This document shows positions 1-11,100 of a DNA stretch of 64,000 nucleotides, one piece after another. Where the stretch lies: assembly GCA_964023205.1 (NCBI GenBank), contig OZ026845.1:1002001-1066000 (forward strand), read 5' to 3'. The notes beneath the pieces are model-generated. The model was not told where the DNA came from. It saw only the letters and a list, made by a program, of their open reading frames with translations, and made no database searches. Within the stretch, counting starts at the first letter, position 1; each line of letters opens with the position of its first letter. A program made the position numbers and the translations under genes. The DNA comes from Lutraria lutraria (Eukaryota > Mollusca > Bivalvia > Venerida > Mactridae).

Positions 1-429
1 TTATTTACCACGTGCGCACGTAGTAGCTACGGCGTGCGCACGTGATATCTACTGCGTGCGTACGTGAAAGCTACTGCGTGCGCACGTGATACCTACTGCG
101 TGCGCATGTGATAGCTACTGCGTGCGTACGTGATAGCTAATGCGTTCGCACTTGATGGGTACTGCGTGCGCACGTGATTGGTACTACGTGCGCACGTGAA
201 AGCTACTACAAATTAGCGATTCCCTACCCATTATCAAAATGGCAGAACTGACACTTATTCTTATTGGTCAGCTATCTCGTGCGCACTTAGTAGCTATTGC
301 GTGCGCACGCAGTACCTATCACGTGTGCACGCAGTAGCTATCACGTGCGCACGCAGTAGCTTTCACGTACGCACGCAGTAGATATCACGTGCGCACGCCG
401 TAGCTACTACGTGCGCACGTGGTAAATAA
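1..429. mobile_element. Foldback/MITE-like element of inverted 22-bp tandem units
   Basis: Bases 1-30 are the exact reverse complement of 400-429, giving a perfect 30-bp terminal inverted repeat that starts TTATTTACCACGTGCGCACG. Between the ends, the left arm (about 11-208) has nine copies of a 22-bp unit built on the palindrome CGTGCGCACG. The right arm (about 278-420) has about seven copies of the same unit in inverted order. A non-repeated centre lies at about 209-277. The unit is alternating purine-pyrimidine and holds CACGTG. The element lies upstream of the first visible CLN6 exon, so probably inside a CLN6 intron. It touches the window edge, so its true left end is not certain. Confidence 0.85.
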
Positions 430-640
430 AATATTTTCTATGTCCCCTTTATGCCACCGTACTTATCAGCCGAAACGTATGTAACTTTATAATGAAAATT
501 AAAATGTGATAGCATGATATCACTATACATGTATACACGATTATTCATTAATATATTCTGTGGATGGTATTAACTGACCATCATGCTTAAATTAAATTGG
601 TTATTGATTATTTTCTGACATTGCCATAGAATTATGCATG

Positions 641-821
641 TACAGTCAAACTTTTGTAAGCAGTCACCTCTGAACAAAGGCCACCCTGTGAATAAAGGTC
701 GATTTTTTAAAAACCATCATTGATAATTTAGAACAGAATAATCTCTGAATAAAAGCCACCAGTCAGGAAAGGCCACATTTTATCTTTCCCAAGGGTGCCT
801 TTGTTTATGAGTTTGACTGTA
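641..821. mobile_element. MITE, family A (TACAGTCAAAC ends), copy 1
   Basis: The left end TACAGTCAAAC and right end GTTTGACTGTA form an inverted repeat with TA at each edge. The interior holds several short repeats of the type AATAAAGGCCACC. Relatives in the window are at 4123, 10841, 22228, 45889 and 50065. It is in a CLN6 intron. Confidence 0.8.
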
Positions 822-1184
822 CATAATTTTTTAGCACCTGCAAACACATAAGGACATTAAATTATTACTTGCTGAGATCACAAAATGTTATACTTACTAG
901 TTGTGTATATTTCCATGATTGCAAAATGATTCAAATATTGATATTCAGATAGATGATGTTTCTGATCATTTACTGTTTTACTTCACTGTGAACGTTGTTT
1001 AGTCTTAATATGAAGTCGTTCAGAATTTACTATCCCATTTCTGTAGATTATATCAAAAAGTGTTTTCTCTGTGCAATCACCCCATGATTTTATTCATCTG
1101 TATAAATATTGAAAGAATTTATTTTGTCAACACTGTAAAACTTATCCCTTCAAGCATCTACTTAAATAAACTTACTTCTTTTAG

Positions 1185-4100
1185 TTGTTAGACAGATGTC
1201 CACGCAAACCTTCATCGACTCTTGTGTACTTATCTATTATAACATTTGTGATGGGAGCCAGCATTCATCTTGTAGGAGACAGTATAGATCATAGACTCGT
1301 ACATCTAGGGTACCAGCTTCATCTCTCTGTACGTGATAATCCCATCATGCAACAGCTACAACCACAGGAACTTGTAAGATACATGTCGTATTTATATTCA
1401 TAATCTGTTACAAATCAGTGATAAATTACTTCTCTATTAAAGCTATATCACCATAACAGCTGCATTATCCAGGTGCAGGGCGCATGTCCCCTCCGCCAAG
1501 CCGCTACCCATCCCTTAAGACCTCATCACAATCCTGAGACATTGAAATCGTAATAAAATATTTTTTTGCTGTATGAATCTGACCATATCCATTTTGAGTC
1601 ACCTAAACTCAATTATTTGTAATAGCCAATAAATTAACAGGTCACCTGATCTTGGGTATCTAGATGTATTATAATTTTTATGTATTGTTTTATAGAAGTA
1701 AATTACATCTCACAAGTCAAATTATTGGAAATTTCAGGTGGATTCCTTTGAGTTATTGTATTCTTATGATGAAGAGATTGGACATCTTATGTGGTAAGCT
1801 TACTTAGAATGATACAACTAGTTCATATAATGCTTTGAAATATTGTGTGAGATTGTAAATCTGTTACTTTGTATTGCTACATGTTGTCTGTCACAATTTG
1901 ACTGAAAATGATTTATTCAAAGTCATTTATCATCCATCTCTTAAACCACGCATCATGTTAGAATCCCTGCAGATGTTTACTGAATGAGAAAGACTGAAGT
2001 TGGTACTGGAAGGAAGTACAGGTTAATTAGGGAAAACCAGCACTTTGTCTATCAATTGTTCATCCATATTTAAGACCTACAGTAAAACTCACTTACAGCG
2101 AACTCGGTTACAGTGAAAACTCGGTTACAGTGAAACGATTTTTTTGGCCCGGCTGAGGCCTTCTTTATTCTATATAAAAATGTACGGTTACAGTGAACTC
2201 GGTTACAGTGAAAACTCGGTTACAGTGAAATGATTTTTTTGGCCCCAGAATCATGTTTTAGAGGAAATATGCTCGGTTACAATGAAACTAAATTTTTTCA
2301 AACATCAAAGCAAAAACTTTTATTGACCGTGATAATTACGTATTGGATATTATTTGACCCGTAGCTTTCCATTGTTATGAAATTCAATAGCGTTTTCACG
2401 GGTGATAAATACCGATTACCGGAGTGTATCAATTTAAATTATTTTGTTTGAGTAAGTTCTCAATGTTTTCGCGGTCAATTATTTCATGTTTATTGAGTGA
2501 AAAGGATTTACAAAATAAAATTGCAAACATTTTAAAAGTCTCATTTTTTTTGCGTTAGTCAGTCAGGAAATATTTATGTTAAAATATGGAAGGGTCGCCA
2601 TCTCGAGAACAATTGAGAACATTATCAATCTTAGATGGTATTTGGAAACGCAGTCTGATATAGATGAATCCGCATTCCATCAGTTGCAGTCTCTGGAAAA
2701 CATTGTGCTTCATACTAGCGATATTAAACAGAAGACAATGAAGGATTTCTTTGTGCGTAGTGAAACAAGAGATTAGAAATACATTTAAATACAAAACATA
2801 ATAAAACTGAATACTTGACTCACAGTTGTTTATTTATTTATTCAAATTAAATACATTTCTCACAATATCAAATGTAATACACGAATAAAATACATATGCA
2901 TCAAGGTTTTCTATTCATTTATTGCATGACATATATTTACATAGATCTAGAAGAATTATACCTCCGATACAGGTTATAACGAAGTTCGTTATATGTGAGC
3001 AACTTACAGTGAAATTTCACTATAAGCGTGTGCTCGGTTACAATGAAAACTCGGTTACAGCGAAATAATTTTTATACCCCCTGGCATTTCGTTATAAGCG
3101 AGTTTTACTGTAAATAATTATATACAGTGTACATGCAATCAATGATCAAATTCATATAATGGTAAGCTGCTTTGTATAATTAAATAAATATGATATGAGT
3201 TATGTACAGTCACACAATTTGTATTTCCATAGCCTCTTGGTCTTTCTCTATGGTTTCATGATATATATCCATGGTTTCATGGTGTATCTCCATAGTGTCG
3301 TGGTTTATCTTAATGGTTTCATGGTATGTCTCCATGGTTTCATGGTCTTTTTCAATGGTGTCAGGTGAAGTAATGCTATTTCTATGTAATTTGTCAGTTG
3401 TTGTTGTTGTTACATCAGCTTGGATATATTAGAGTTTTGTTATTATTGATGTAATATTGTTATATTGGTACATCTTGTTATTATTGGTGTAATATTGTTA
3501 TATTGATACATCTTGTTATTATTGATGTAATATTGTTAAATTGGTACATCTTGTTATTATTGATGTAATATTGTTATATTGGTACATCTTGTTATTATTG
3601 ATGTAATATTGTTATATTGATACATCTTGTTATTATTGATGTAATATTGTTATATTGGTACATCTTGTTATTATTGATGTAATATTGTTATATTGGTACA
3701 TCTTGTTATTATTGATGTAATATTGTTATATTGGTACATCTTGTTATTATTGATGTAATATTGTTATATTGGTACATCTTGTTATTATTGATGTAATATT
3801 GTTATATTGGTACATCTTGTTATTATTGATGTAATATTGTTATATTGGTACATCTTGTTATTATTGATGTAATATTGTTATATTGGCACATCTTGTTATT
3901 ATTGATGTAATATTGTTATATTGGTACATCTTGTTTGTTTCAGGTATATTCCATTCTTCTTTAGTCTGGTCCTGTATTTCTTTGGATGTTTCCAGTCTTC
4001 TCATTTAAGTCAATCTTGTAAGACAGGGGTAGCTTGGTGGAGCTTGATGCTAGTCAGTGCTGTATATTACTGGTAAGATGATTGTTGTTTACAGTGATGT

Positions 4101-4836
4101 TGAGTGAGTGTGCACCTTAATGTACAGTCAAACCTGTGAACAAAGGCCACCCTTGGGAAAAACATAAAATGGCCTTTATTGACAGGTATCCTTTATTTTG
4201 TTCTTAATGACCAATGATAGTTTTTAAAGAATGACCTTTGATCACAGGGTGGCCTTTAATTGGAGATGGAGCTAACACAAGTTTGACTGGAGTATTTTTT
4301 AAGTTAACTAGTTTAAGATTAGTTCTAAGACAACAACTAGTAATGTTTATCATCAGTGTGTCCACAGCTATATGCTTCCTGATTGTTTGGAGTGGGTCTT
4401 GTTTAAATCATAGTTTGACATACATGTACAAATGTACATTGTGTATGTACATGTATATTCTTATCAGAGCTACTGCATGATGAATTTTTGAGTGCATGTG
4501 AAACACAATTGTTTAAATGATGTACTTGTAATTGATTTGAGAATGAACTGACTACATGTATGTGTATTTTTCAGGTACTTGGTGACAGAGGGCCAGATAT
4601 TTGTTGTATATCTTATCACATACATTACAATGCTGGTTACAATACTTATACGTAAATCTAATGGAATGTCGCTAGATGTCAATGGGAAATTCTTACTGTA
4701 CACGTTTTCTGTGACCATGATTTTAACACTTGTGTGGGTGCTCTTTTTATGGAATGATGAGATTTTGAGAACTAAATACACTGGACTTATTTATGTACCT
4801 GAGCCATGGGCATATTATACACTATATTTAAAATGA
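1185..4836 (+). CDS. CLN6: CLN6 transmembrane ER protein, last four coding exons
   Basis: CLN6 is a multi-pass ER membrane protein that works with CLN8 in moving lysosomal enzymes out of the ER; loss in humans causes neuronal ceroid lipofuscinosis. Exons read here are 1185-1373, 1738-1793, 3944-4072 and 4575-4836 (stop TGA). All have AG acceptors and GT donors, and the phases join (0, 2, 2), giving 211 residues. Diagnostic stretches are FVMGASIHLVGDS, DEEIGHLMWYIPFF, YYWYLVTEGQIF and the C-terminal GLIYVPEPWAYYTLYL. The human protein is 311 residues, so the N-terminal third lies upstream of the window. Hydrophobic membrane segments occur in every exon except the short second one. Intron 2 holds a pogo remnant and a 38-bp array that runs up to the exon 3 acceptor. 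A possible AATAAA signal is at 5588. Assignment is from recognised family residues. Confidence 0.93.
2080..3110 (+). mobile_element. pogo/Tigger-type DNA transposon remnant (non-autonomous)
   Basis: Left end CAGTAAAACTC and right end GAGTTTTACTG form inverted termini with TA at 2078-2079 and 3111-3112, as expected for the pogo branch of Tc1/mariner. The left subterminal part repeats GAACTCGGTTACAGTGAAA several times, and the right part has matching inverted copies. The interior keeps only the C-terminal tail of a transposase (2576-2776). At 1,031 bp it is far too short to encode a whole enzyme. It is in CLN6 intron 2. Confidence 0.82.
2576..2776 (+). pseudogene. C-terminal fragment of a pogo/Tigger transposase
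   Basis: This is an open frame of 66 residues inside the pogo remnant. It ends in KQKTMKDFF, which fits the PCNA-interaction box pattern Q-x-x-hydrophobic-x-x-F-F (QKTMKDFF). Similar tails are known at the C-terminus of pogo and Tigger transposases. The DNA-binding and DDE catalytic parts are absent, so it is a remnant and not an enzyme. No splice signals tie it to CLN6. Confidence 0.65.
3437..3940 (+). repeat. 38-bp minisatellite, about 13 copies
   Basis: The unit begins TTATTATTGATGTAATATTG and continues with TTATATTGGTACATCTTG. The phase marker GATGTAATATTG occurs first at 3448 and last at 3904, a distance of 456 or exactly 12 x 38. Copies differ by very few bases. The array ends directly at the pyrimidine tract of the CLN6 acceptor at 3943. 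Confidence 0.95.
4123..4290. mobile_element. MITE, family A, copy 2 (degraded right end)
   Basis: It starts TACAGTCAAACCTGTGAACA and has the family interior (AAAGGCCACCC, TGACCTTTGATCACAGGGTG). The right end is decayed (ACAAGTTTGACTGGAG). It lies in CLN6 intron 3 and creates a misleading open frame across 4238-4480. Confidence 0.7.
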
Positions 4837-4879
4837 TTATGTCATGTTGGATCATTCTTTCAGTATAAAATACAGATTC

Positions 4880-5250
4880 TTAAAGCCCCACTAGCTTTTT
4901 GTATGTTAAAATTAAAGTAGGTCTTATTTTACCTAGAATGATGTCTTATCAGTGAATTTGACTTTTACTTTCATTACAAACTTTCCAAAATTGTCATTTT
5001 TTAATCACAAAGTACAAAAAGAAATATAGTACAGTATATAATGAGTATTTTTTTTCAATGATATTGCAAAAAACAAGGACTTGTATGTAAATAAGTCCTT
5101 GCAAAAAATAAGAAAAACCATCAGACAACATTTTTACGAGATCTGGCTAAAATGCATTATGTAAACATTGTTTTAGAGCAAATGTATGTTTTACAATCAT
5201 TTTATCAATTGTTCTTTATTACTAAATTCAAAAAGCTAATGGGCCTTTAA
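4880..5250. mobile_element. TTAA-flanked MITE, copy 1
   Basis: The left end is TTAAAGCCCCACTAGCTTTT and the right end AAAAGCTAATGGGCCTTTAA, an imperfect inverted repeat with TTAA at both edges. A second copy is at 50703-51036 and shares blocks such as AAGTAGGTCTTATTTTACCT. The TTAA edges resemble piggyBac-type target sites, but no transposase is present to confirm the class. It lies just after the CLN6 stop, probably in the 3' UTR or just downstream. Confidence 0.7.
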
Positions 5251-5806
5251 AGTAAAGTATTTTCATCATTGTTATGCGACAGACTGTATTTGAAGTGCCA
5301 CAATAGATTCTGAATATCATGAAATGAAAACTTTTAACCAATCAAAACATTTTGTCTATGTACAAAAATGTGTTCTGATTGTAAGAATGATTTTGATTGG
5401 TTGATATCTGGTAATGAAATTTCAAATGATCTTTAATTGTAAAGATTTGTATACTCAATTAACTTGTCATTGAACAAAGAGTGAGATACAGTATTAATGT
5501 GAACACACAATCCACTGATATGTATAGGTATATGTATGTATAATATTCAACTCTGTATTGATATCAGATATGTTTTATTTATATTTAAATAAATCGTTAA
5601 TTAATGGCTGATGCAATTTTTGTCTTGGTAGCAGCTGATGCTGATTATTATAAATTACAACAACATACACAATGATATACACATGTATGGACTAATCAAA
5701 CCAGCCCTGGAGCTGTATTGGAGATATATACATGAAGATCAAAGTACCTGAAACCAGGGACACCAGATTACATATTCTAGTATAGCGTCCCTGCTGAGAC
5801 ACAAGG

Positions 5807-5990
5807 TACTTAGCAACCTCTCCAAAGCAACAACCTTTGAGAGAAGCAAAACTATATGTTGCTGTTAAGAGGTTGTTGTTCTACAGAGGTTAAAATCAAT
5901 AGTTAAATTGTACAGTGTGCAAAAAATCATGCTGTTGTTGAAGGGAGGTAGTTGCTTAAGAGGGGGTCGCTCTGGAGAGGTCACACTGTA
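5807..5990. mobile_element. MITE, family B (TACAGTGCAACCTCTCC ends), copy 1
   Basis: The interior has the family blocks AGAGGTTGTTGTTCTACAGA and ATCATGCTGTTGTTGAAGGG, and the right end is GAGAGGTCACACTGTA. The left end is decayed. Other copies are at 11197, 24393, 25442, 29807, 36760 and 47035. Confidence 0.75.
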
Positions 5991-6108
5991 TTTGAATGAT
6001 TAAGTTAGTTATAATTGCACAATGTTTCACAGGAACAAACACATCTAAAATAATGTGTAAAAGCTGTGATCATAGTCCCAGTTGCACAAACATTTACTAA
6101 ACCTGACC

Positions 6109-6140
6109 AGAGACATAGATAACATGTTATCTATGTCTCT
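6109..6140. repeat. Perfect 32-bp palindrome
   Basis: AGAGACATAGATAACA followed by its exact reverse complement, with no spacer. No matching flanking duplication was found. It lies between CLN6 and the vWA gene. Confidence 0.9.
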
Positions 6141-6631
6141 GACCTGAGAGTTTCGTTATAGATAAACAGAAATTATCTTGAATTATCAGAATTAAACTTG
6201 CCTTGCACATTTGTATGGATCACTTGTCCATTCTTTGGGTAAATACAAAATGTAGTAAATCTAAGTATTTTGAAACCTACCAAGACGGCCAAATATCATG
6301 ATAATGTTACTGTCTGATATTTAAAATATAAAATCTGGCAGTTAATGGCGTACGCGTACGTTCTATCTCTACAAAATGCATAATTATCATATACAACCAT
6401 ACCACTTATATATACGTTCAACACCAAATCCGTGTTTTCACTTGATTTGTGTCTGATATTTTATTAACATTTTTTAAAAAATGAGCGTCTCTTAAACTGC
6501 ATCGTGATTAAACGTATGCCCAAATGTAAACTAGCTGGTCACCTTTGATTCTGTTCCGAACTTATGATACATTGCAATGTAGAACGGGCACCAGTTTAGT
6601 CCAAACGCCCAAGCTCGTTATTTGCTATATA

Positions 6632-7017
6632 CACGGTGGTTAACCGGCTCGGACTTTTTTTGATCAAATCAGCGTCCCCAGACTATTTTTGATCGAGCAA
6701 AGAACTTTTACGGATTAATTTCTTAAAAAACAATGGACAAACATCCTGATTCAGGCGCAAAAACACGTACGAATTTTACAATTTCTTTACCACGGAACTT
6801 TAACATATGTCTGTTCTTTCCATATATTCAAAATAATTAACAATTACTTGTAAATTTATTCTTTACATCGAGAAAAAGTCTGAAGTTTCTAAAGCGAAAG
6901 TGCATCAACGTGGGTCTTCCAGACATCAAATTATCAGTTTTTTAACGATCTAAAGGAACTGATCATAACTGGGACGCTGATTTGATCCAAAAAAGTCAGA
7001 GCCGGTTAACCACCGTG
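6632..7017. mobile_element. MITE with about 47-bp inverted termini, TA target site
   Basis: The left end CACGGTGGTTAACCGGCTC is repeated inverted at the right end (GAGCCGGTTAACCACCGTG). The similarity continues for about 47 bases with few mismatches to AAATCAGCGTCCC. TA flanks both ends within TATATA. No coding capacity is seen. The Tc1/mariner-like class is inferred from the TA target only. Confidence 0.85.
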
Positions 7018-8113
7018 TATATACTGACCGCTGCGGTAGGAGTTTTTGTTAAACTGGTTCCCGTTGACTTGTGTGTACAATGGTGCACTGCATCATGGAG
7101 CGGGAACCAGTTTAGGAGTTTGTCAAATGCTTAACTGGTTCCAATTTACTTGTCCGTACACCTTTGGTGCACTGCAACGTGGAACGGGAACCAGTTTAGC
7201 AAATGCCTTTTAGCGGTTATATCCCCTGATAGTTAACACTGAGCGTCTAAAAATAGAATGGGAAATTCCTACTTTCCTTTTCAGCGGAAAAGTTATGGAA
7301 GTTAAATGGACTAGAGTTTTGTTTGAATTTATGGGATTATAGTTATTACTTTGTCAGTACGTGACGTTTGATAATATAATGATCAGACATGGAAAAACAG
7401 GTGAAATATGATTTATTAAATGTCATGGTTCGATCGAAATCTGGTTTCTTTTTGATTTAGTTTTTCATTTATTCAGGGATGCTATATATAATAGGGTGGC
7501 AGTCGTTTCACCCCCAAGACGTTTCCTCCCCAGGGCAGACGTTTCACCCCCATTTTTGGATTGAACAGTGTGCATTACATGCGACATTTCACTCCCATAT
7601 TTATATTTGCTATTATCAGTATAGATACTTATATATATATATATTATATTGACAGTATATATATACTAGAAGTTTTTGTATATTTACTATATTAATACTA
7701 ACTTGTTCATTTAACTTGTTTGAAGATGTTTTTAAGTTATTGCAATTAACGATAATACAGTTACTGCTACATAGCATCCCTGATTTATTTTAATACAAAC
7801 AAATTTCTGTATAAATCATGTTAATTCCTAAAGTACTCATGCATGTCATTAGTACATATAATTTTGTCGTATGTTTTCGCCTTTTTTTGGTCATAAGTTA
7901 ATTGACATTTGATCAATTTTGATGCAGGGTATGTCATGCATATATGTGTACTGGGACCATTATACATTACTACTGTACACCGCATCAAATTTGTGTATAA
8001 GGCCTATAGCTAGTCAGTATCTTTTTATTATCATTATCACTAACAAATTAACGTTAAACACTCACATATCAAGGGCTCAGCGCAACACTGACATAACTTG
8101 TTCTTATTTCAGT

Positions 8114-11100
8114 ATGAGTTACGACACTGTTGCATTGAGCCCTCGATATATGATCTTAGAATTGTTCAGAAGCCTGAAGGGCAGTGATACAGTACTCATA
8201 TGATACGAAAGTGAGCTAACCATTAACAAATCATATACATGTAATATATATTGATATATTTTAATCAGTGCATATTAATTAGAACTATTTTAAAAGTGAC
8301 TGGACATACTTTAGATTGATGAAATTAATGGAACTGTCAAAGAAGTGCAGACTACAAGCAAGTTTTTGTTGAAAAGATTAAACCAAATCCTTAACAATCC
8401 TGGGACACTAGATTGTAAATGTGAAAGGTAAGTTTAACTTCATGTATGATAAATACTTATAGTGACTGTGTGATTGGAAACTGAATGATACATTAGATTA
8501 GTAGTTGAGCATTCCATAGCTGCCAATCACTTGGTAGGATGAAATTTTGTGCGGCCCAGAGTACTATGTTTATCTCCATCCGCCATGCAATTGTTAAACT
8601 AGTTCCTGTTCCATGTAGCAGTGCATGTCTATATAAGATCAGTTTCTATGAGTACTTTTAGTACTTCGATTTTAGTTAAATATTCCTTAGAACATGAAAT
8701 ACTTTGTAACATGGTATTCTACCAGATGCCTAGTTGAGGAAGAGGGAATGAGAGCTCTGTTGTCAGTGTTATAATGGACTTAATGGATCTGACAATATCA
8801 CGAGAGTCCGACCAAAAGTGTAGTCACAGTCACTTGCCGTATTGTTCATTTGTCAATTTTTTATTGGTGAATATTTTCTACCATCAACAAACTTGTGTTA
8901 GTAGCTAGCAGCCGAAACAATGTACCTGAATTAATGAAGATGGAAAATATTATTTAAACTAACAACAGTCATTAAATGTCTCAAACAGTCTTGAACCATG
9001 GCTTTAATATGTTTGGTGATCAGAATGAAACATTTTGATATTGTGATAATGATATCTGCTAATGCTTAAGATATCACTAGCTGCAGTTTTTCTTAATCTA
9101 AAGTTGACTTGTTCATATATTTCATTGTGAAATGAGAATAATTTTTTATATTTGTCTGCTTTATACACTGTGAAGCTAAAACGTCTGAAAATTTCTTTGG
9201 AATTAATAAGTTTGTTAGTTTACTGTAAATACATACATTGTATATCAAATATAAGAAATGTCTCTATTATGTTTGTCCTAAATGTCGGCCGATTGGCTTA
9301 GGTCACAGATTGAAGTAGTGAAATATAGTTATCATGTTTATACGGTGATTATGTCATATTGAGTGACTTCCTGGTAATTACTGACTAGATATATTTGACA
9401 ATTTCTTTTCAGTGCCTCTTTGTTACAAGAATGTCTGTTAGGTAAGTTTATACCACAACAAATTAAACAACATTTTGTGTATAATGAAAGCATCCTTTTT
9501 TTCATGGCAAGTTTTCGGAGATAAATTACTAATGTTAGACAATTCACCAGCTACTTTAAATACCATTTGTTAAAACTTAGATGTTTGTATCGAAAAAAGA
9601 TGATCTAAACATTACTTAATCTGTAAAAATCTTTCTTTTATTTCTTATGGCACAGTTCGATGATCCTTATAGGTATTTTATAATTGTCCTAACAGTCTAT
9701 ACATGTATACCTGAACAAATTTTATACTTTTCATTTTCTGTTAATTTTTTATCAATAATTTATTCAATATTTCTTCATGTAGTGAGTCAGGCAGTGTATT
9801 GGCCAAATTTATATACAGTGTAACCTCCATGAACGGTCACCTCCGAACAACAGCCATCTCCCTGTTACAGCCTGAGTATACTAGCAAACCATATTGATGT
9901 TTCACTCTGTGTTCCCTCTATTAGCAACAGCCATCTCCTTACACTAGACATTTAATATTTTTGTGGCCAGAATTTGTAGCTTATAGGCTACCTTACTCTA
10001 CAGACCCACATTTTATGTCTGACTTACACATTGGTAATATATCATACATGTATAACACTGTATAAAGACTCCTAGAAGAAGGACCACCTAGAGGAAGGAC
10101 CACCACTTTGATACCTCTCATGTCTATCCTTAATACAGTCAGGTTTCAACATAGCACAATGTCGTCAACTTATTCTTTTAGAGATAGAAGATCTTAAAAC
10201 AAGAGTTACTGAATTAGAAGGAAAGGAAAAAGAGAAAGAACACAAATTTATTGCAGCTGTAGATGAACTAAAACAGTTAAAAGATGATATAGAAGATTTA
10301 GAGTTAACTGTACAAACTGATGATGTGAAACTAAAACATCGCGCTGAAGTAAGCATTCTAGATGAACCAGAGAGTAAGGTGAGTGTTGATAACAGGGCAA
10401 GAAGTCCTGTACAAGGACTTGTGGAAGGAACTGTTCATAAACCTAAACAAAGTGATGATCATGCTGTTGTCAGGACAGATGATATGGAAGGAGCTGTAGG
10501 TGGTGCTGGAGTAACTTCTACTTCTAAAGAAGTGAGAAAAGCAGCCAATTATGATAAATTGAAAGGTTTAATTAACAGGTATATCTACATGTGTTCATTC
10601 CTGGTAATGCAAAATAACATGTACATGTATGTTAATCATACAGCAGCATTCAATGCAAGTGTCATCAATCTTTCTAAAATCAGTCTGTGAGGAGAAAAAC
10701 AGGCATATGTGACTCATTGGTGTTATATTTTTTTAAAATCATTTAGAAGCAGTTTAATCTATGAATATCCATCCCCATATAGAGTTTGTATTGTTGATCT
10801 TCAAATACTGTTCATGTATTTGTTTACAATATTTCATTTCACAGTCAAACCTGTGTTAGCAGTCACCTCAAAGTAAAGGCAACCCTGTGAATAAAGGCCA
10901 TTCTTTTAAAACCGTCATTGGTCACTTAGAACAGAATGACCTCCGAATAAAGGCCACCTGTCAATAAAAACCACATCATTCCCAAGGGTGGATTTTGTTC
11001 ACAGGTTTGACTGTACCTTAAATCTAAAAGAGTGCATTATGCATTATTGAAATTTTGAATGAATACTAGTATTTAAATACTAATTCTAACAATGAAAGAC

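Noticed and set aside
1..429. CRISPR-like regular spacing
   Set aside because: Units are contiguous with no spacers, inverted in two arms, and the window is eukaryotic.
4238..4781. Small frames on both strands around CLN6 exon 4
   Set aside because: The plus frame at 4238-4480 crosses a MITE and intron; the minus frame is antisense to the true exon.
7919..8203. A 94-codon protein read as one frame
   Set aside because: Only its end from ATG 8114 links by phase to the next exon; the upstream part is AT-rich with no pattern and is preceded by an acceptor-like TTTCAG.
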